Source of the DNA: Trichaptum fuscoviolaceum
Taxonomy: Eukaryota > Basidiomycota > Agaricomycetes > Hymenochaetales > Trichaptaceae
Assembly: GCA_910574455.1 (NCBI GenBank)
Contig: CAJSYZ010000004.1
Coordinates: forward strand, 4,350,599 to 4,414,598
Direction: 5' to 3'
DNA: 64,000 bases
In this document: positions 33,125 through 45,863 of the stretch, piece by piece
Position numbering within the stretch: the stretch's first letter is position 1
How the letters are laid out: each line of letters opens with the position of its first letter
The notes under the pieces: generated by a model
Seen by the model: the letters and a program-made list of their open reading frames with translations, nothing else
Database searches by the model: none
Told to the model about the DNA's origin: nothing
Position numbers and translations under genes: made by a program

Positions 33125-34045
33125 GATACTCAAGTGAACTACCACACGCAATTACCGAGTAACGGCTAGCATCACTGCTTCGACCTATTAGAAGATATAC
33201 ACTATTCGTTGTATCGAAATCTTCGCTGCCGAGCTTAGCATTTGACACGCCAAACACTCGGAATTTCTGGTGGTCTACAAGGCTGATCGACATCAAGACC
33301 GTCTTTCATTTGGCATTGATTTGCCTCTCTGCCACGCCCGTTGGATGGGTCTACTGGCAAACTTCTGTTGTCTCCCTAGTCCTGTCTCCTTTCTTTTCCT
33401 CTCGTCCTTAGATTTCCTGCTGGGCGATGCTCTGTTCAAGGAGTTCTGTGAGCTACCACCGAAGAATGGCTGGTAACTACTGCTTCGACATATTAGAAGA
33501 TGTACACTAATTGTTGTGGCAACTTGAAAACCTTCGTTGCCGGCTTAGCACTGGACCATGCCAACCATTTGGAATTCTTGGTGGTCTACAAGACCGTTCA
33601 ACATCAAGACCATTTTCCACTCAGTATTGAATTGCTTCTCAGTACCACGCTCATTGGATGGGTCTACTGACTATAAGCCACAATTCATATTAAGTCTACT
33701 CTCTCAATCTCCTCTTATATACCCCGGTCTGTGCTCTCATTTATTGAACTGCTACTTGGAAATACTTAACACACAAGGAGCCCCGTGAACTACCAGACAC
33801 TTTTACCAAATAACAGCCGTAAATCACTGCTTTGACCTACTAGAAGGTACTTCACGGACAGCCTCTCTTGTTGGGAGATTTGTTCCTCATCTTAAGTTGT
33901 TGTGCAACAGCCTTTGTTTTCGGGCTAAGCACTTTAGTACCACACCATGCTTTCAGTATTCTTGATAGCCCGCAAGACCGTTCGACATCTCTGGCACAAA
34001 TTTAATTGTGTAATTGTTTATTTCTCAGACTTTATTATGGACCGC
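33125..34045 (+). repeat. diverged tandem repeat, unit about 310-340 bp, three copies
   Basis: Anchors recur at about 33136, 33449 and 33787 (GA(A/G)CTACCA), each followed by ATCACTGCTT or CTACTGCTT-CGAC and TAGAAG(A/G)T. Other shared blocks are GGTGGTCTACAAG near 33270 and 33573 (degraded near 33965), and TTGGATGGGTCTACTG near 33340 and 33653. Divergence is considerable, so the array is old. Confidence 0.78.
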
Positions 34046-34144
34046 TGGCTCTGACGGCACTATCTAATATCTTTCCGTATTTGGTTCAGCTGAGATTATT
34101 GTTGCCAATGTGCCGAGAAGCGGCTTTAAACGGCATATCGGCAT

Positions 34145-34510
34145 GGCCGCATGGCCGTAAATAGTATATACAAGTTCAAGTTCCAGCATAAAAGATCTCA
34201 TAAATATGTGCGAATTTCTCACGAAATAAGTATTAAATATTTGCCTTGCATTTACCCAGTTGCCAGTGCAAGATCAAGTTGGACAACTCGGACTTGCTCC
34301 CGTACTTGCGAACTCGGACTGGATAGCTTAAATTATTCACGCTATGTTTATGAAATATTTGTGAAATTTTATGAATAATCAGGAAAATTCATGCATATTC
34401 ATGCTATTTCATGAGAAAACGTGAAAATTTGTAATAATACATGAATAAACATAAATAATTACAAGTCAAGAACGAGTTCAAAGTCAGGTCATAATTTTGT
34501 CCAATAAATG
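34145..34510 (+). repeat. half copy of the fold-back repeat
   Basis: A single arm related to 30435-30793: it contains CAAGTTGGACAACTCGGACT, AACTCGGACTGG, many TTCATG words and ends CATAATTTTGTCCAATAAAT, matching the centre-proximal end of the left arm. No partner arm follows. Confidence 0.7.
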
Positions 34511-37500
34511 ACGTCATATGGAATAGCTACATATATCGCGTTCTCGTCAGCAGAAAGCTCGAGGCCGACAGCGTATACCGTATACCCAGTGACGGTGCGC
34601 TCCGGACTAGTACTCTATTGGTCCACCGACAGCCGAACGCCGCCGGAGTCAATGGCGGATCGACGGCGCTTACGGAGTTATGTCCGGCGCTAGCATTAGC
34701 ATTCTCTGCAACTGATGAGCTGACTCCACTTGCGATGCGCGATTGTGGTGACTCGCTCGTCGTTTGTCGTCGGCGTCAACGTATGGGATACACCAGTGAG
34801 TGGTGACTGCGAACCGCTGATGCGCGGTCCGTCTTCGGAGATCGTGCGATCCGACCAGAGCTGATGCTCACATGTCCCCGCCGCCATTTTGAGCATCAGA
34901 ACACTGGCATGTCGTAACCTGAGACGTCCTGAGGAATCCGCACCAGAGCTTCAGAAAGCCAAACGCACTCCCAAGCTGCGTATACGTAGGACATCATGAC
35001 CGCCGAACTTAGCCTAATAGTGAACGGCGAGAGTCACGACCCATTGGCAGTGTTCTGACTCGCATCTGTAGATGTTGCATGTTGCATTGGAAGCTGCTGA
35101 ATGCCGCTCGTATAACTACATCGTAGACGAGCTCTGAGGCCGACGACGTATCGAAACAAGCTCGTATTGTTGCCAGGTGTCTGGACGGAGGCGGCGACCG
35201 TGAATCCACACCACGCAGGTTACTCGAAAGAGGGACGTTGACAGTAGACCGAAAGTTTCTTGGAACCAGGATGGCCCACTGCACGCTACAACTCACTTCC
35301 CTGCTTCCTTCCTCAACTCTCAAGACCAATTTCCCAAGCCGCGTGCCCAGGACTTGAAGCACATACAGGAATCAGAAAGCGCTACGCGTTAGTCTAGCGA
35401 TGTAGTGATGCAGCGATGATGGACTCAAGCAGGTTTGTCAGGCTGAAAGTATCGAATCTTCGCTCGTGTGTCAGTGTCAAGTGGGTCCCCGTACCATGTG
35501 TACTTGTCTCCTCTTCTTCCCAAGTTCTAGCCTGCGCCTTGACGTGCCAGTGAAGACCACCGTGTTGAATTTAAGTGCAAGTCCCGACCACGATGCGAGT
35601 CAGTATTGAGTCAACATGCGCTAGCGCTACTTGGCTAAACATGAACGGTCCTCCCACTGACCTACTTTCGATCAGAATAAATCTCCAACTCAGAGAAGCA
35701 TTCGACTCAGTGATGCGACGACCAAGTTCGCGGTGGTCCGGGGATAGGAAGTGCAAAATTGCATGTCAGTGGGGCGAGGGTGGTATGGAGTCCGAGTCCG
35801 CGGGGATCATGGTCGCATCGCAGTCTATCATGGAAGAGCTGTCTACGCTTATTAGTCTGTTTGGCCATGGCCCATGCCAGCTGATAGACAGACACGTACG
35901 CACACTCGCACGCAGATCACACACCCTCCGCTACCCGACTCGTATACACCATCCAAGCAACTATGCGCTGAATTGTCTTTCTGTCTCCGGCTACTGAAAA
36001 TGAACATGGGAGACGTTCGCACAAGCCTGAGTGGCATCCGACTCAGACCCTTTCCTCCGAGTCGCAGTCGTCACGGTCTCGACTCGCGGTTCGACTGTAC
36101 ATGTCTGTACTGGCAGTCCTCCGCGGGTTCGCCTCGGAGGAACGACAGCGTGAAGCGGCCGCAGGATGGTGCTGAACAGTTAGGCGCCCGGTAAACTTCA
36201 ACTCGGCGTCACGGTACTAGTACTAGACGCCGATCGCTGGTGAACTGGAGATTGACCGCGGACATCATGATTCGTCTTTCGATCTCTCAAGTGTTGTTGT
36301 ATGAGGCTCGCCGAGTTCCGATGCGGCGATGCCCTATATCCAAGATACATGGGCACGGCGTCCAAGCGGCGAGCTCACACTCATGCTAGCAGACGCTCCT
36401 ACACGTGGCAAGACTCCGGGAGAGACCACTGGGAAACACACACTGGCATAACGCAAACTCGGCTTTTCGCGCTTTACTATGTACGTTGTGAAAAACATTA
36501 TGCAGAGATATCACCCAGTGTAGATTATCCGCCAACGTCGTCATGATCCGGGTAAACTCGTTGCTGTACTTACATCACTTCGGGGTCACTCTGTGTCACG
36601 GTAGACTCAGGCTGTCACTAGCCTGAGCATAATCCTCTACGCTCGTAAACGTGGACATGATCACTCCGCCATACACATCGAGTGTTTCGTGTCGAGTCAA
36701 CATGCATGTATGCGTCGCACTCCAGTCCGTCCGAATACGACTCGAACTGTCCAACATACTCGAACTGTCCATTCATTGACAGCCGAGCTAGCGATCACAC
36801 ACACATACCTTCCACACCTTCCACGCCTCCCACACAACGAGGAAGATCCAAGAGCCAAATAAACGCAACAATCAATATCCCACCGTCCTGGGGTGGCCAA
36901 CAGGTCCGCGCAGCTGCTTCTCCCTATACTTGTATACATGTGTACAGTACAACTTGAAGACAGCATGTATTTATACATGCACTCCCGAACCCTCTGCTGG
37001 ACCTTCTCACTTCTGATCAGACCGTTCTCGAAGAAGCTCTCCAAAGTACATATGTATGTACATACTGCATATACATAGACGTGCATCAGATCTGTGGTCA
37101 CTGCCATCGCCATATGCCGCTGAGTGGGTCGCACCGTGCCCGGGCCAGTGAACTTGATGTGGTGGAGGATCTCCAGGGGATAAACCCCACTCAGTGCCAT
37201 GCACCTTCTTAGGCTATTTCCACATCCCGCATCCGCGCGGTCGCGGTACGCGTCTGCCTTCACGATGCGGCGCGACGTGAGCTATTGCCTCTTGATGACC
37301 AAAGGCTATCTGTGCGTGTCTTCCCGGTTCAAGTCTACCTACTGAGTCCATTGTGGGGAGGTCACGATTCGGTCTCTGAATCTTGAGTCTTGCGTCCAAA
37401 TCCGTCCCGGTTCATCTCAACCCCTTCCTATGTCTTCCTTTTTCTTCTTCTCTTATTCCCTCCAAGTATAGCCGGGGAACGGGCGGGGACCAGGGTGCAC

Positions 37501-38509
37501 CACGGCCCATGGCATACGTACATGCATGTACATGTATGTACGACATCAAACTCTCAATTGATACGTACTTGGTTCCGAGTCATTATCGAAATTGTTCGAA
37601 GTCAAGCTCAGTTCGGGGTCTGTGATCGAGTCATTTTGCGCTGTGAATTCATGATGGATAGTAGTGAGTGTATCAATTAGGTTGACGCTGACCGGCTGTA
37701 TGTCGAGGTTGGAAAAAAAGCGCCCTTACACGTGTATTAGAGGCCTTGGGAGCAATGGGCAGCACAGTGCGGTCAACCTCAAACCTGAGCATGGGATATT
37801 GCATAGTATGGCAGACAATGTCAACGTGATGCAGACAGAGTCGGGCCTAAGTGGGCGTCAGCGAAGGCGAGTCAAAGATCGAAGAAGCTCTTTAAGAACC
37901 CGGAGCGAGGAGTCGTGGCCCACACTCCGCGCAGAAGGGCAGCAACAGTCCAAGAATATACTGCACGTATGTCCGGGCGCAGAGTGGCGAAAGTTGAAAA
38001 GAACATTGTGGTGTGGTGTGGCACGGCGCGGCGGCATATCGAGGACGACGGATGTGCTGTATGTACTGAATTCGCTTCTCCCGCCTCATAGCGACGAGAG
38101 ACAGGAGACAAGGGGAACGGGACAAGAGACGAGAAGCGCCCAGACAGCATCCGTACGTCCCACACAGTGCTGTAGGAGGGAAGCTTCGTAAAAAAAACCA
38201 ACACAGTCCAGCCGTTCCTGGACATCGCAGGACGTTGAACTGAGTCTCTCAGTTTCTCCAGAGGCACAGAGGCGTCCGAGTCAATGATCGCGTTTCCGTA
38301 AGATCATCATCGTCTGGTGCGACGCACCACACATACATCTGTATGTACGGTTCGAGTACGGACCACGACGCAAGGACTCGCCGACTCGCCTTACGGCTTC
38401 GATGATACGACAGTGATCCCCAACGATCAGATGGATCCGAGTCCGAATCGCCATTACCAGAGTGAGAGGACGCGTTCTGATCTACGTAGATCAGGCGAAC
38501 GTTCGGCGA

Positions 38510-38640
38510 GAAGTTCAGCTCAGCTCAGCTCAGCCACGGTATGCCTCGGTGAGAACCGAGTGCTGAGAGCTGAGAATTGAGGACTGAGAACTGAGAACTG
38601 AAGATGGGAGACGGGAGACGGGAGACTGAGAAATCCAGAA
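38510..38640 (+). repeat. short degenerate tandem repeats
   Basis: Successive runs of AGCTC (38512-38532), GAACTGAG / GAGGACTGAG (about 38562-38600) and GGGAGAC (about 38604-38627). Confidence 0.85.
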
Positions 38641-38968
38641 GCCAGCATAGCACGTACGGGGGGGCTCTGGAATACCACTGGACGCGGATGCAAGCAGAAA
38701 CATGGACCCGTTCCCTGCACCGTGACTCGGGTCACACTTTCTTTCATACGAGACTTCCGGACGTATGTAGGTCGGCGAGAACGCGAAGCGCGCAACTCGC
38801 AACGCGATGGTCGAAGCTGATGCAGACTGTGCATCCGCGCGGTTCGACGGTCACGGTCGGCTGGGTGCACACTGGCCCGGGTGGTCTTCGAAGTTGACAG
38901 TGAGTGAACAAGCGCGGTCACTGCCACTGCCAATATTAATGGCAACCAGGATGTGTCCTCTAAGTCCG

Positions 38969-39012
38969 AGTCGACGTCGACATCGACGTCGACATCGCCA
39001 TCGCCATCGCCG
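38969..39012 (+). repeat. hexanucleotide-like repeat (GACGTC/GACATC)n
   Basis: Run of GTCGAC, ATCGAC and ATCGCC units, imperfect, about 44 bp. Confidence 0.85.
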
Positions 39013-40554
39013 TCGTCGGCTACAGCGCCATCAGAGAGAAAAGCTCAGATTTCAGACCGGAATAGATGAATGGCATGAGTCGTCGGCGGACACGGTCGAT
39101 CACCGACGATGCGGCGGAGCTTCAACTTGAACTTGAACTTGAAAATCCCAAGTGGTCACCATCAAAAGTAAATCATAAATAAATCAAGAAAAAAAAATCC
39201 CCGACAAAAATCAAATCAACTCAAATCAACTCAACTCAAATTCGCAGCAGACACGAAAAGTTTGAAATAATTCCGTGGCAGCTCAGTGGCACTGGACTGG
39301 CAAGCGGCGGCCGCCCGGGCTCTCGAATCAGAACGTTCCGACGATCGACGCGTCCGGGTCCGGGTCCGAGTCCACTCTCGGAACGCCATCGCAGCGACCC
39401 GGAGGCAGAGCTGTCAAGACTCAAGACTCTTGAACGCTAATACATCTAACCACTGCCAAGATCAGTGACTCCGCTTTCGTCCTTCCGAGTCGTCCTTTTC
39501 GCTCTTGCGTTGCTGTCACTTCTTGCCACTCTCAATGTCAAGCTCGAAACAAGAAATAAAAAAACTTGCAACACCGGACGGCGGGCTCGAGCGTGACTCA
39601 GGGGGAACCGTTCTTTTCAGCCGGGGGTTGAAGTTTCTGAATGAGATGACTCTTCAAACCAAGACCTCAGGCATCCATGGCTAGTCCAGCATGGAACCCG
39701 AGGCACGAAGTAATCCACTGGCTATAGAACAAAAAATGCTGAGAAAAAAAAACGAACCCAGCTGTGCATGTATCCTACTACATAGTAGTAAGTCCGTGAA
39801 ACGAAGGGTAAACTACAGACCATCAGGTAGTTTTTTTCACCGGCGCTTGCAACGCTTTGAGTCAGTACCAGTATGCATCCAGGTTCGCAGCGTTTATTCG
39901 ACGTCGTAGTCCATTGATAGCAGTGACGCTTGCTCCGGCAGGCGCCTTTTGTTTCTTTTGATGGTTGATCGGACTTTGGAGCACGAGCCTGAGGACCTAC
40001 CGGCGCCAGTGAACTCACAAGCGCAGAATTCAATAGTCTCAATACACATGTGTCGCAAGGCTCAACGTGAAGTCCTGAAACCCCGCTGCATTCCTGATCA
40101 CACAGCTTTTGCACACCGGAAACGAATGATCCACGATGAATGCTAGCATTGCGCGCAACGTCTACTCTAATGAAAACAAAAAAAAAGGGATGCGCCAAGT
40201 GCTCAAGAAGAGGGATATAGCCACGGAGGCCGAAGTAGAGTCCGATGGAGGGCTGTGCCCATGACCATGATGTTGTATGTACACTACTATACGTATGAAT
40301 GAACCGATGTAGAGGACGGAACATAGCAGAAACAGAACAAGGCGAAACGAAACAGGGCGAAAGGAAATAGCAATCAAAGGAACGGTGGGCCCGGGCGTCA
40401 TGTCTCATGGACATACGGGAAAGACAGTGAACAAACGGGTGTGTTGTACGTGTGCGTGGGTCGAGGTATGGAGCTGATGAAGAGGTATTGCTGATGCTGA
40501 GGTGCCAAGATGGTGATGATGCGAGAGACCAAAGAGAGGGTGAGTGAGGAGTGA

Positions 40555-40575
40555 AGAGAGAGAGAGAGAGATAAG
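40555..40575 (+). repeat. (GA)n microsatellite
   Basis: About nine GA units; a (GT)n stretch also occurs at about 40716-40729. Confidence 0.9.
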
Positions 40576-41559
40576 TATGCGGAACATGCGTGATGAAAGT
40601 GAGATGAAGGACTTCCAGTAGATGATGACGAATGAGGGATGAATGGGATAATATGTTAGTACATAAAATCGTACAAACGAGTCAAGTGATGCCGGACAGT
40701 AGACAATTTTTTTTGGGTGTGTGTGTGTGGGAGGATGTGGGTGGAGTTGGGTTATGAATGGACGAACAATATGAGCAAAAACAGACAAAAAAACAATCAC
40801 AATAAGGGGAATAACGATTGAGTCAGAAAACAGGATGAGAGTAGCGGAAATGGAAAGCGGAACAGAGATGGGCAGAGATAGACAGCATAAAGATCAGATG
40901 CGAGGAACTCAAACAGATGAAGATGGGATGGGATGGGAGTGGCAAAGCGGTGCAGGTGGAGTATGTGTGTGTGTGCGGCGTGTGCCAAACAGTTATTGCA
41001 GCATCCCAGCATCCCAGCACTGCCAGTGAGCAGAGTGAAGTTTTTTCGAAGGCCAAGATCCAAACGGGCGAAGGGGAAGAGGTGCATCGGTGGATGAACA
41101 CAACCTCCGATGAATTGCGTGCCTCCATATGCATCCCTCTCGTCCGTAGTCCCTCCGTAAGCGTTGTGTGCTGAAACTGTGTTGTACTCGCGACACGGCG
41201 TCCAAGCGTCGGAGAGAGTAGGAACAACGCACAGTCGATTTTCTCCATTAATGACGGAGGTACGGACCACAGGGCCGACGAACTCAAAGAACAAAGCGTC
41301 CGTGTGTCCGATACTGAGCTCAGCGGAGAATGGAACCCAGATGACGTGAGAGTGAGACTGAAAGACGGTTTTCAATTTTTGGTTCCGGCAGATGTCTATT
41401 GAGTCGAGTCGCGAACGAGAAGAAATCCAATTTTTATGCGCGAAAGTCTATGATGTCGAGAGCGTCGAGCGTAGCGGGAGTCGTGAGGCGGGAATCGTTG
41501 AGGTAGAGAATGTGGGTCAAAATCCTCGGGAGGTCGTGCAACAGATGTCGGAAAGCTTT

Positions 41560-42866
41560 TTACGCCCTCAGCGCAGCCGTCCTCGCCGTCTTGCGCCCCC
41601 TCTGACAGAACGCCAGCTCGCGCTCGCGCTCCGCGTCCACCGCGCTCCGGCTCTCCCTCTTTCTCTCGCGCACGCGCACCTTCTCCTCGCCGACCGCAGG
41701 CGCCACGACGGGCCGGCGCATCTCGCGCGCCGCCTTCTCCCCCGCGGCGTTCCCCGTCCAGTATCCATACCCGAACCCGCACCCGGGCACGGTGCTCTGG
41801 TGCGCGCTCGAGATCCACATCGGCTTCGCGTTCGAGGTCGAGGTTGACGAGATCGCGGGCGCGCGCGGCGGCTTGGCGTCGAACACCGCGGGCGCGCCGC
41901 CGCCGGGGAAGAGCAGCTCATCGTCGTCCCACGCGGTCTGCGCGTGCGTCGTGCTCACGACCGTGAACGCCGGGAACGGCGCGGGCGTCGCCGTCTTCGA
42001 TGCGGCCTTCTGCTGGCTCTTCGCACCCCAATGCGCGAGGCGCGCCGCGATCCCGTCCAGGACGCCCGCTGTTGTCGTTGTCGTCGTCGTTGTCACCTTC
42101 ACTTGGAACCCGGTCGGCGGCGCAGGGTCGTCCGATGCGGGGGTGGCGATGGACTCGGTCTGCATGGTGGCCGTCGAGCTCGCCGCGCTCTCGGCGTACC
42201 GGCGCGGGGGCGTATCGATGGGCGGGCTCACGGACGTCGAGGCGACCGAGAACGCAGCGGACGTGCGCGCGGGCTGCGTCGTGCAGGTGCTGAGCGCGGG
42301 CGGGGCCATGCGCTGCTGCGAGAGGCGGAACGCCGGGCGCACGGTGGTGGATGTGCTGGAGACAGCCTGCGCGGGGCACGGCAGGACGTCTGGCTCGCAG
42401 TGTTCGGGGATCTGGGCCGCCCACGCGCGGATACCCTCGCGCGAGTTGCCCGGCCAGCGCGTGCTCGTCAGTGCGGCTTCGTAGACGCTTTCCTGCTGCT
42501 GCTGCTGCTGCTGGCGGTACCGGGGCTTGGAGGAGGATGCGATGGTGGAGGCGGCCGCTGCGGCTGTCCTCGACTGGCGCGAGGTCGTCTGTGTTGCAGA
42601 AGGCATAAAGCTCTGTTGCTGCTGAGGGTGTCTCTTGAGTTGGGAGATACGGCGCGAGCCGCCGTCGACATCGGAGTCGGAGTCGCCTGAGGTGGAGGGT
42701 GCGACGTAGCAGGGCTGCTTGAGGTTGTCGCGCTCACGACATGCGCGAGAACAGTAGCTTTTGCCTTCCTGGAGACAAGAGAACATTGTCAGTATGACTC
42801 GAGAGACGGGGCGGCCGAGCTACTCACGGTGTGCCTTCCGCAGGTCAAGCACCAATCAGTGTCCAT
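41560..42866 (-). CDS. Ecl1-like zinc-binding protein with long disordered tail
   Basis: Two exons on the minus strand. Exon 1 (42828-42866) encodes MDTDWCLTCGRHT and ends at a GTGAGT donor. Exon 2 (41560-42768) starts EGKSYCSRACRERD. Together they make C-x2-C ... C-x3-C within the first 25 residues, the arrangement of the fungal Ecl1 (extender of chronological lifespan) family, small zinc-binding regulators linked to nutrient and metal limitation. The spliced frame is 416 codons. The rest is disordered and Ala/Ser/Pro/Thr-rich, with a Gln run (encoded by CTG/CAG repeats near 42490-42515) and an eight-residue Thr run. The tail is much longer than in yeast Ecl1 proteins, which is common for basidiomycete members as I recall. 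The GC-rich plus-strand frames over it are shadows. Family assignment rests on the short N-terminal motif. Confidence 0.62.
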
Positions 42867-45863
42867 GGTCGTTGAGGAAGTGTATATGCAGTCGTGGACG
42901 TCGGAGGCAGGGTGTGTGCTCGTCGTGTGCGACGAGGAGGAAGAGCAGATGTCTGGCGGCGGGGGGTAGTTGGAGGGCCAAGGTCTGATCGCACAGGAAG
43001 TTTCTTATAGATGGAGGGCAGAGAGGCGCGCTGAACTCAAACCAGAAATCCATAGATCGGACATCGGGGCAGGACCCTGCACACATAACCACCACCCTGA
43101 AATTTCTGACCAAGTTCCCGGAACGTCTCTCGGTCCTCTCTGTCACGCTGCTTGCCCTCTTCGACGCGGAAACCTTCTTTTTCTGTGAACGTCCCAATGC
43201 GGCACGCATACCCCGGATTAGGCAGATGCACCCCTTGGTCGTTCACGTAAAGGGAGCTAAGCCGGGTATGGACTAGGCTCGGGTGTTCCCATGGGCGTGT
43301 CCCTGGAGTGATGGGATGGCTGCGCTCACACAAGCAAATAAGCCGGGCGTGCTTCTTTGCAGCTGAGCTCACACCACCGTCCTTCTTGCGTCTTCGCCGA
43401 GGACACAGCGTCGAGCTGCCCGTCGCCTGCTCGCTCTTCGCCAACGACGCGTCGCATAGTGCCATGTAGCGTTCGCGCATTCACTCACTCCACGCATGCT
43501 TCCCGCAGCGCAATACAATAGACCGGGTATCAGGTACAATAGAACAGCAGATGCAGGAAAATAAGAAATCCATATACTGTAACAACGCATGGCACCGAGG
43601 GCTATAAGGACGGTTCTCGATGGAAAACAATGTCACGACTATCGAACGGGTGCCGTTAGCTCGAGAGGCACTGGAGGAGATAGGAAGTCGCCTCCCGCGA
43701 ATGTTATGTTAACGTAGTGCCCCTTCGGCTCGTTTATCTCTCGTACTAGCCGCGGCAGCAATAAGCAAGCAAGGAATGGCATCATCGTGCCCGTAACCGA
43801 CACTGTGTCTGTATGCGGTCGAGCTCGAGCTCAAGTCGAGCGTCGAAACGCGCGAGGTAAAGGTCATAACGGTAACACTGGCAGCGAGCGAGGACGGGTG
43901 CGTGAGTCTGGAGGAGCCCAGACGTGCCATGGGTCGCGATACGGCAGCATCTGGGCATCCCATCAAGCTCTGGGTGCTTTGACGTGTTGTGGTCTGAACC
44001 CTGACCCGGCCGGCCCTGAGCGACCACAGACAATTCAATCCTGCGTCTATTCAGTCAATTCAATTCAGACCGATTCGTCACACCCACTGCTCAACTCCTT
44101 CCAAGCTGGCTCATCCTGCGACAAGCTAACATGTACTGCAGTGTCTCAATCCTGAGCAGCATCAGCTCGCTGGGCATCATCAAGCACATCCTCGTCCTTA
44201 CAACGGGGGTAAGCCCCATCGCCATAGCTTCACGTCCCATGCATGATTCTGAGCTTCTGATCATCATACCGCGGCTCTCTTTGGCTGTCCATGAACCTTC
44301 GCCGCAAAAGCCTGCTGACTCCTCGCAAGCCCCGGCCGCCTTGCCACCTGCTCTAAAGTTGCGGAACTTCGACTTCTGTCTTCTGTCTTCTGCTTCTGCT
44401 TCTGCTTTGTGGCCCCCCTCCCCTCGACAAACAGAATAGCGGAGTCTGAGTCTCCCACACCCATCTGCTAGGGCTTCTCAGCCCCCCCTCCCCCCTTCTC
44501 GTCCGCACGCCAGATATAGTACATTTGTTACTGCCGTGCCTTCTTGCATTCAACGGCAGCAAGCAACTAACCATCCAACATTGACTACCAGAATTGTTGT
44601 CGCCGAACTAGAAATGACCTGCCTGAGGCTCCGAATCTCAGGAGCGAGCGAGCGGGATTCTGAGCTCCCGTTCGTCCACCGCCCCCGCAGCTGGTCTTCG
44701 CTCTCTGTCATTCATTCGTAATGCGGAGCATAGCGTAGGTACTCATGTATCCCACTTTCTTGTACGAGCAATGGCATGCGGTGTCTCTACTCATTAAGTT
44801 ATTTGCCTCTATACACGTCCTTGTAATTCAAGCTCAGGTGTATTTTACAATGCAACAAGGCGGTGCGATTGAATATATATATATATACGCACATTGCTAT
44901 AGCGCCGAGACTGCTCAGACAAAGCACCAGAAATACAAAGTCACCCAGCAACCAATTAACAAGTACGAACACAATACACACCCCATCATCATCATCATTA
45001 ACATCATCATCATCATATGGTACTTCCCGTTCCCTCCACTATTCTACGAACAGTACTATGCATGCATAGGCCGGGGCCCGACCGAACTGCTTCGGCATCG
45101 ACCACTTCTTGACGCATTGACACGGACACGGACGTTCCATTGATTTCGATGAGCAGGTAGCGATTGATGATGCAACGACAGGCCCGGCCCTCCAAGCTTC
45201 CGTATGACTTGTGTGTGCGCATGGATACATAAATAGAGGAAGATGATCTTCATCAAATCAGCCCTGCGTAAGCGGTGCACTCCCGCCCCTCGGCAGCAGT
45301 CCTCAAATTATAGTACTTACATACCTAGTGTACATAGAGTACTGTATGTCACGGTCGTCGTGCGCACACCGTTACATACAGTAGTAGATTACACGGAGGC
45401 CACTCAGGCTGATCCTGCCCTCGAGACCTCGGCAGGCAACGCATGATCACCAAAGCAAACATATGTACATACACCTATGATATATGCAAGTGTTCTGATG
45501 GTGGCTGGCCGACTAACTTATATGCAGTACACAGCCGAGTCACTCGAAAACTGCGAGTGACGTTGAAGACGTGACCTGGGTTCCAGACTCGGCCAAAAAC
45601 TGGTCAGAACGTGTGAAATACCTTGCCACCACATGGAAAAAAACCCAGGTGTATGCTATTTTTTTGAAACCTGTCTACTACATCTTATAATATTATACCT
45701 GGGCCAAACATGTTACTCTCTACGTGCAGCAAGCTTTCTGCACGCTCTGGACATTTTGATGAAAAAATTCCAAGTCCCTTATAGCCGGCCCTCAATTTGT
45801 TAGGTCACATGACAGCAAAGTTGGACTTGTAAGTTTTCTTCGTCTCCATTATCCTCTCCGTCG
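42867..45863. other. intergenic, no gene seen
   Basis: The first few hundred bases should hold the promoter of the Ecl1-like gene. Further on there are pyrimidine-rich stretches (44380-44500), a (TA)n run at about 44870-44885 and CAT/ATC triplets at about 44985-45017, but no convincing exon set on either strand. Confidence 0.5.

Larger units (their letters stand above)
31199..34160. mobile_element. candidate noncoding element with GC-rich inverted ends
   Basis: The left end (31199-31275) repeats TGCCGTGATGCCG and contains TGCCGTTTGAGCC. The right end (34111-34160), read on the other strand, has GCGGCCATGCCGATATGCCG and TGCCGTTTAAAGCC. The ends are thus imperfect inverted repeats around a noncoding body made largely of two families of diverged tandem repeats. 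It sits between the fold-back element and its half copy. No transposase or long frame was found inside. A nonautonomous DNA element is inference; a chance juxtaposition of repeats is possible. Confidence 0.4.
34511..41559. other. gene-poor region with simple-sequence patches
   Basis: I find no gene that can be supported over 7 kb. Open frames of 60-230 codons exist on both strands but none shows a family motif, a coherent exon chain or a plausible start context. The composition is rich in GAGTC/GACTC words (for example around 35700-36100 and 38300-39450). Low-complexity patches are listed separately. There may be diverged repeats or noncoding RNA here that cannot be judged by eye. Confidence 0.5.

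Noticed and set aside
36697..37263. 188-codon minus-strand frame
   Set aside because: Cys- and Tyr-rich without any family motif, in a simple-sequence-rich stretch with ATGTATGTACAT-type repeats; no exon partners.
39722..40414. 230-codon minus-strand frame
   Set aside because: Low-complexity Ser/Phe/Cys-rich translation, no start context or motif.
41792..42690. Plus-strand frames of 230 and 248 codons over the Ecl1-like gene
   Set aside because: GC-rich shadow frames opposite a disordered, codon-biased gene; no motif and no splice logic.
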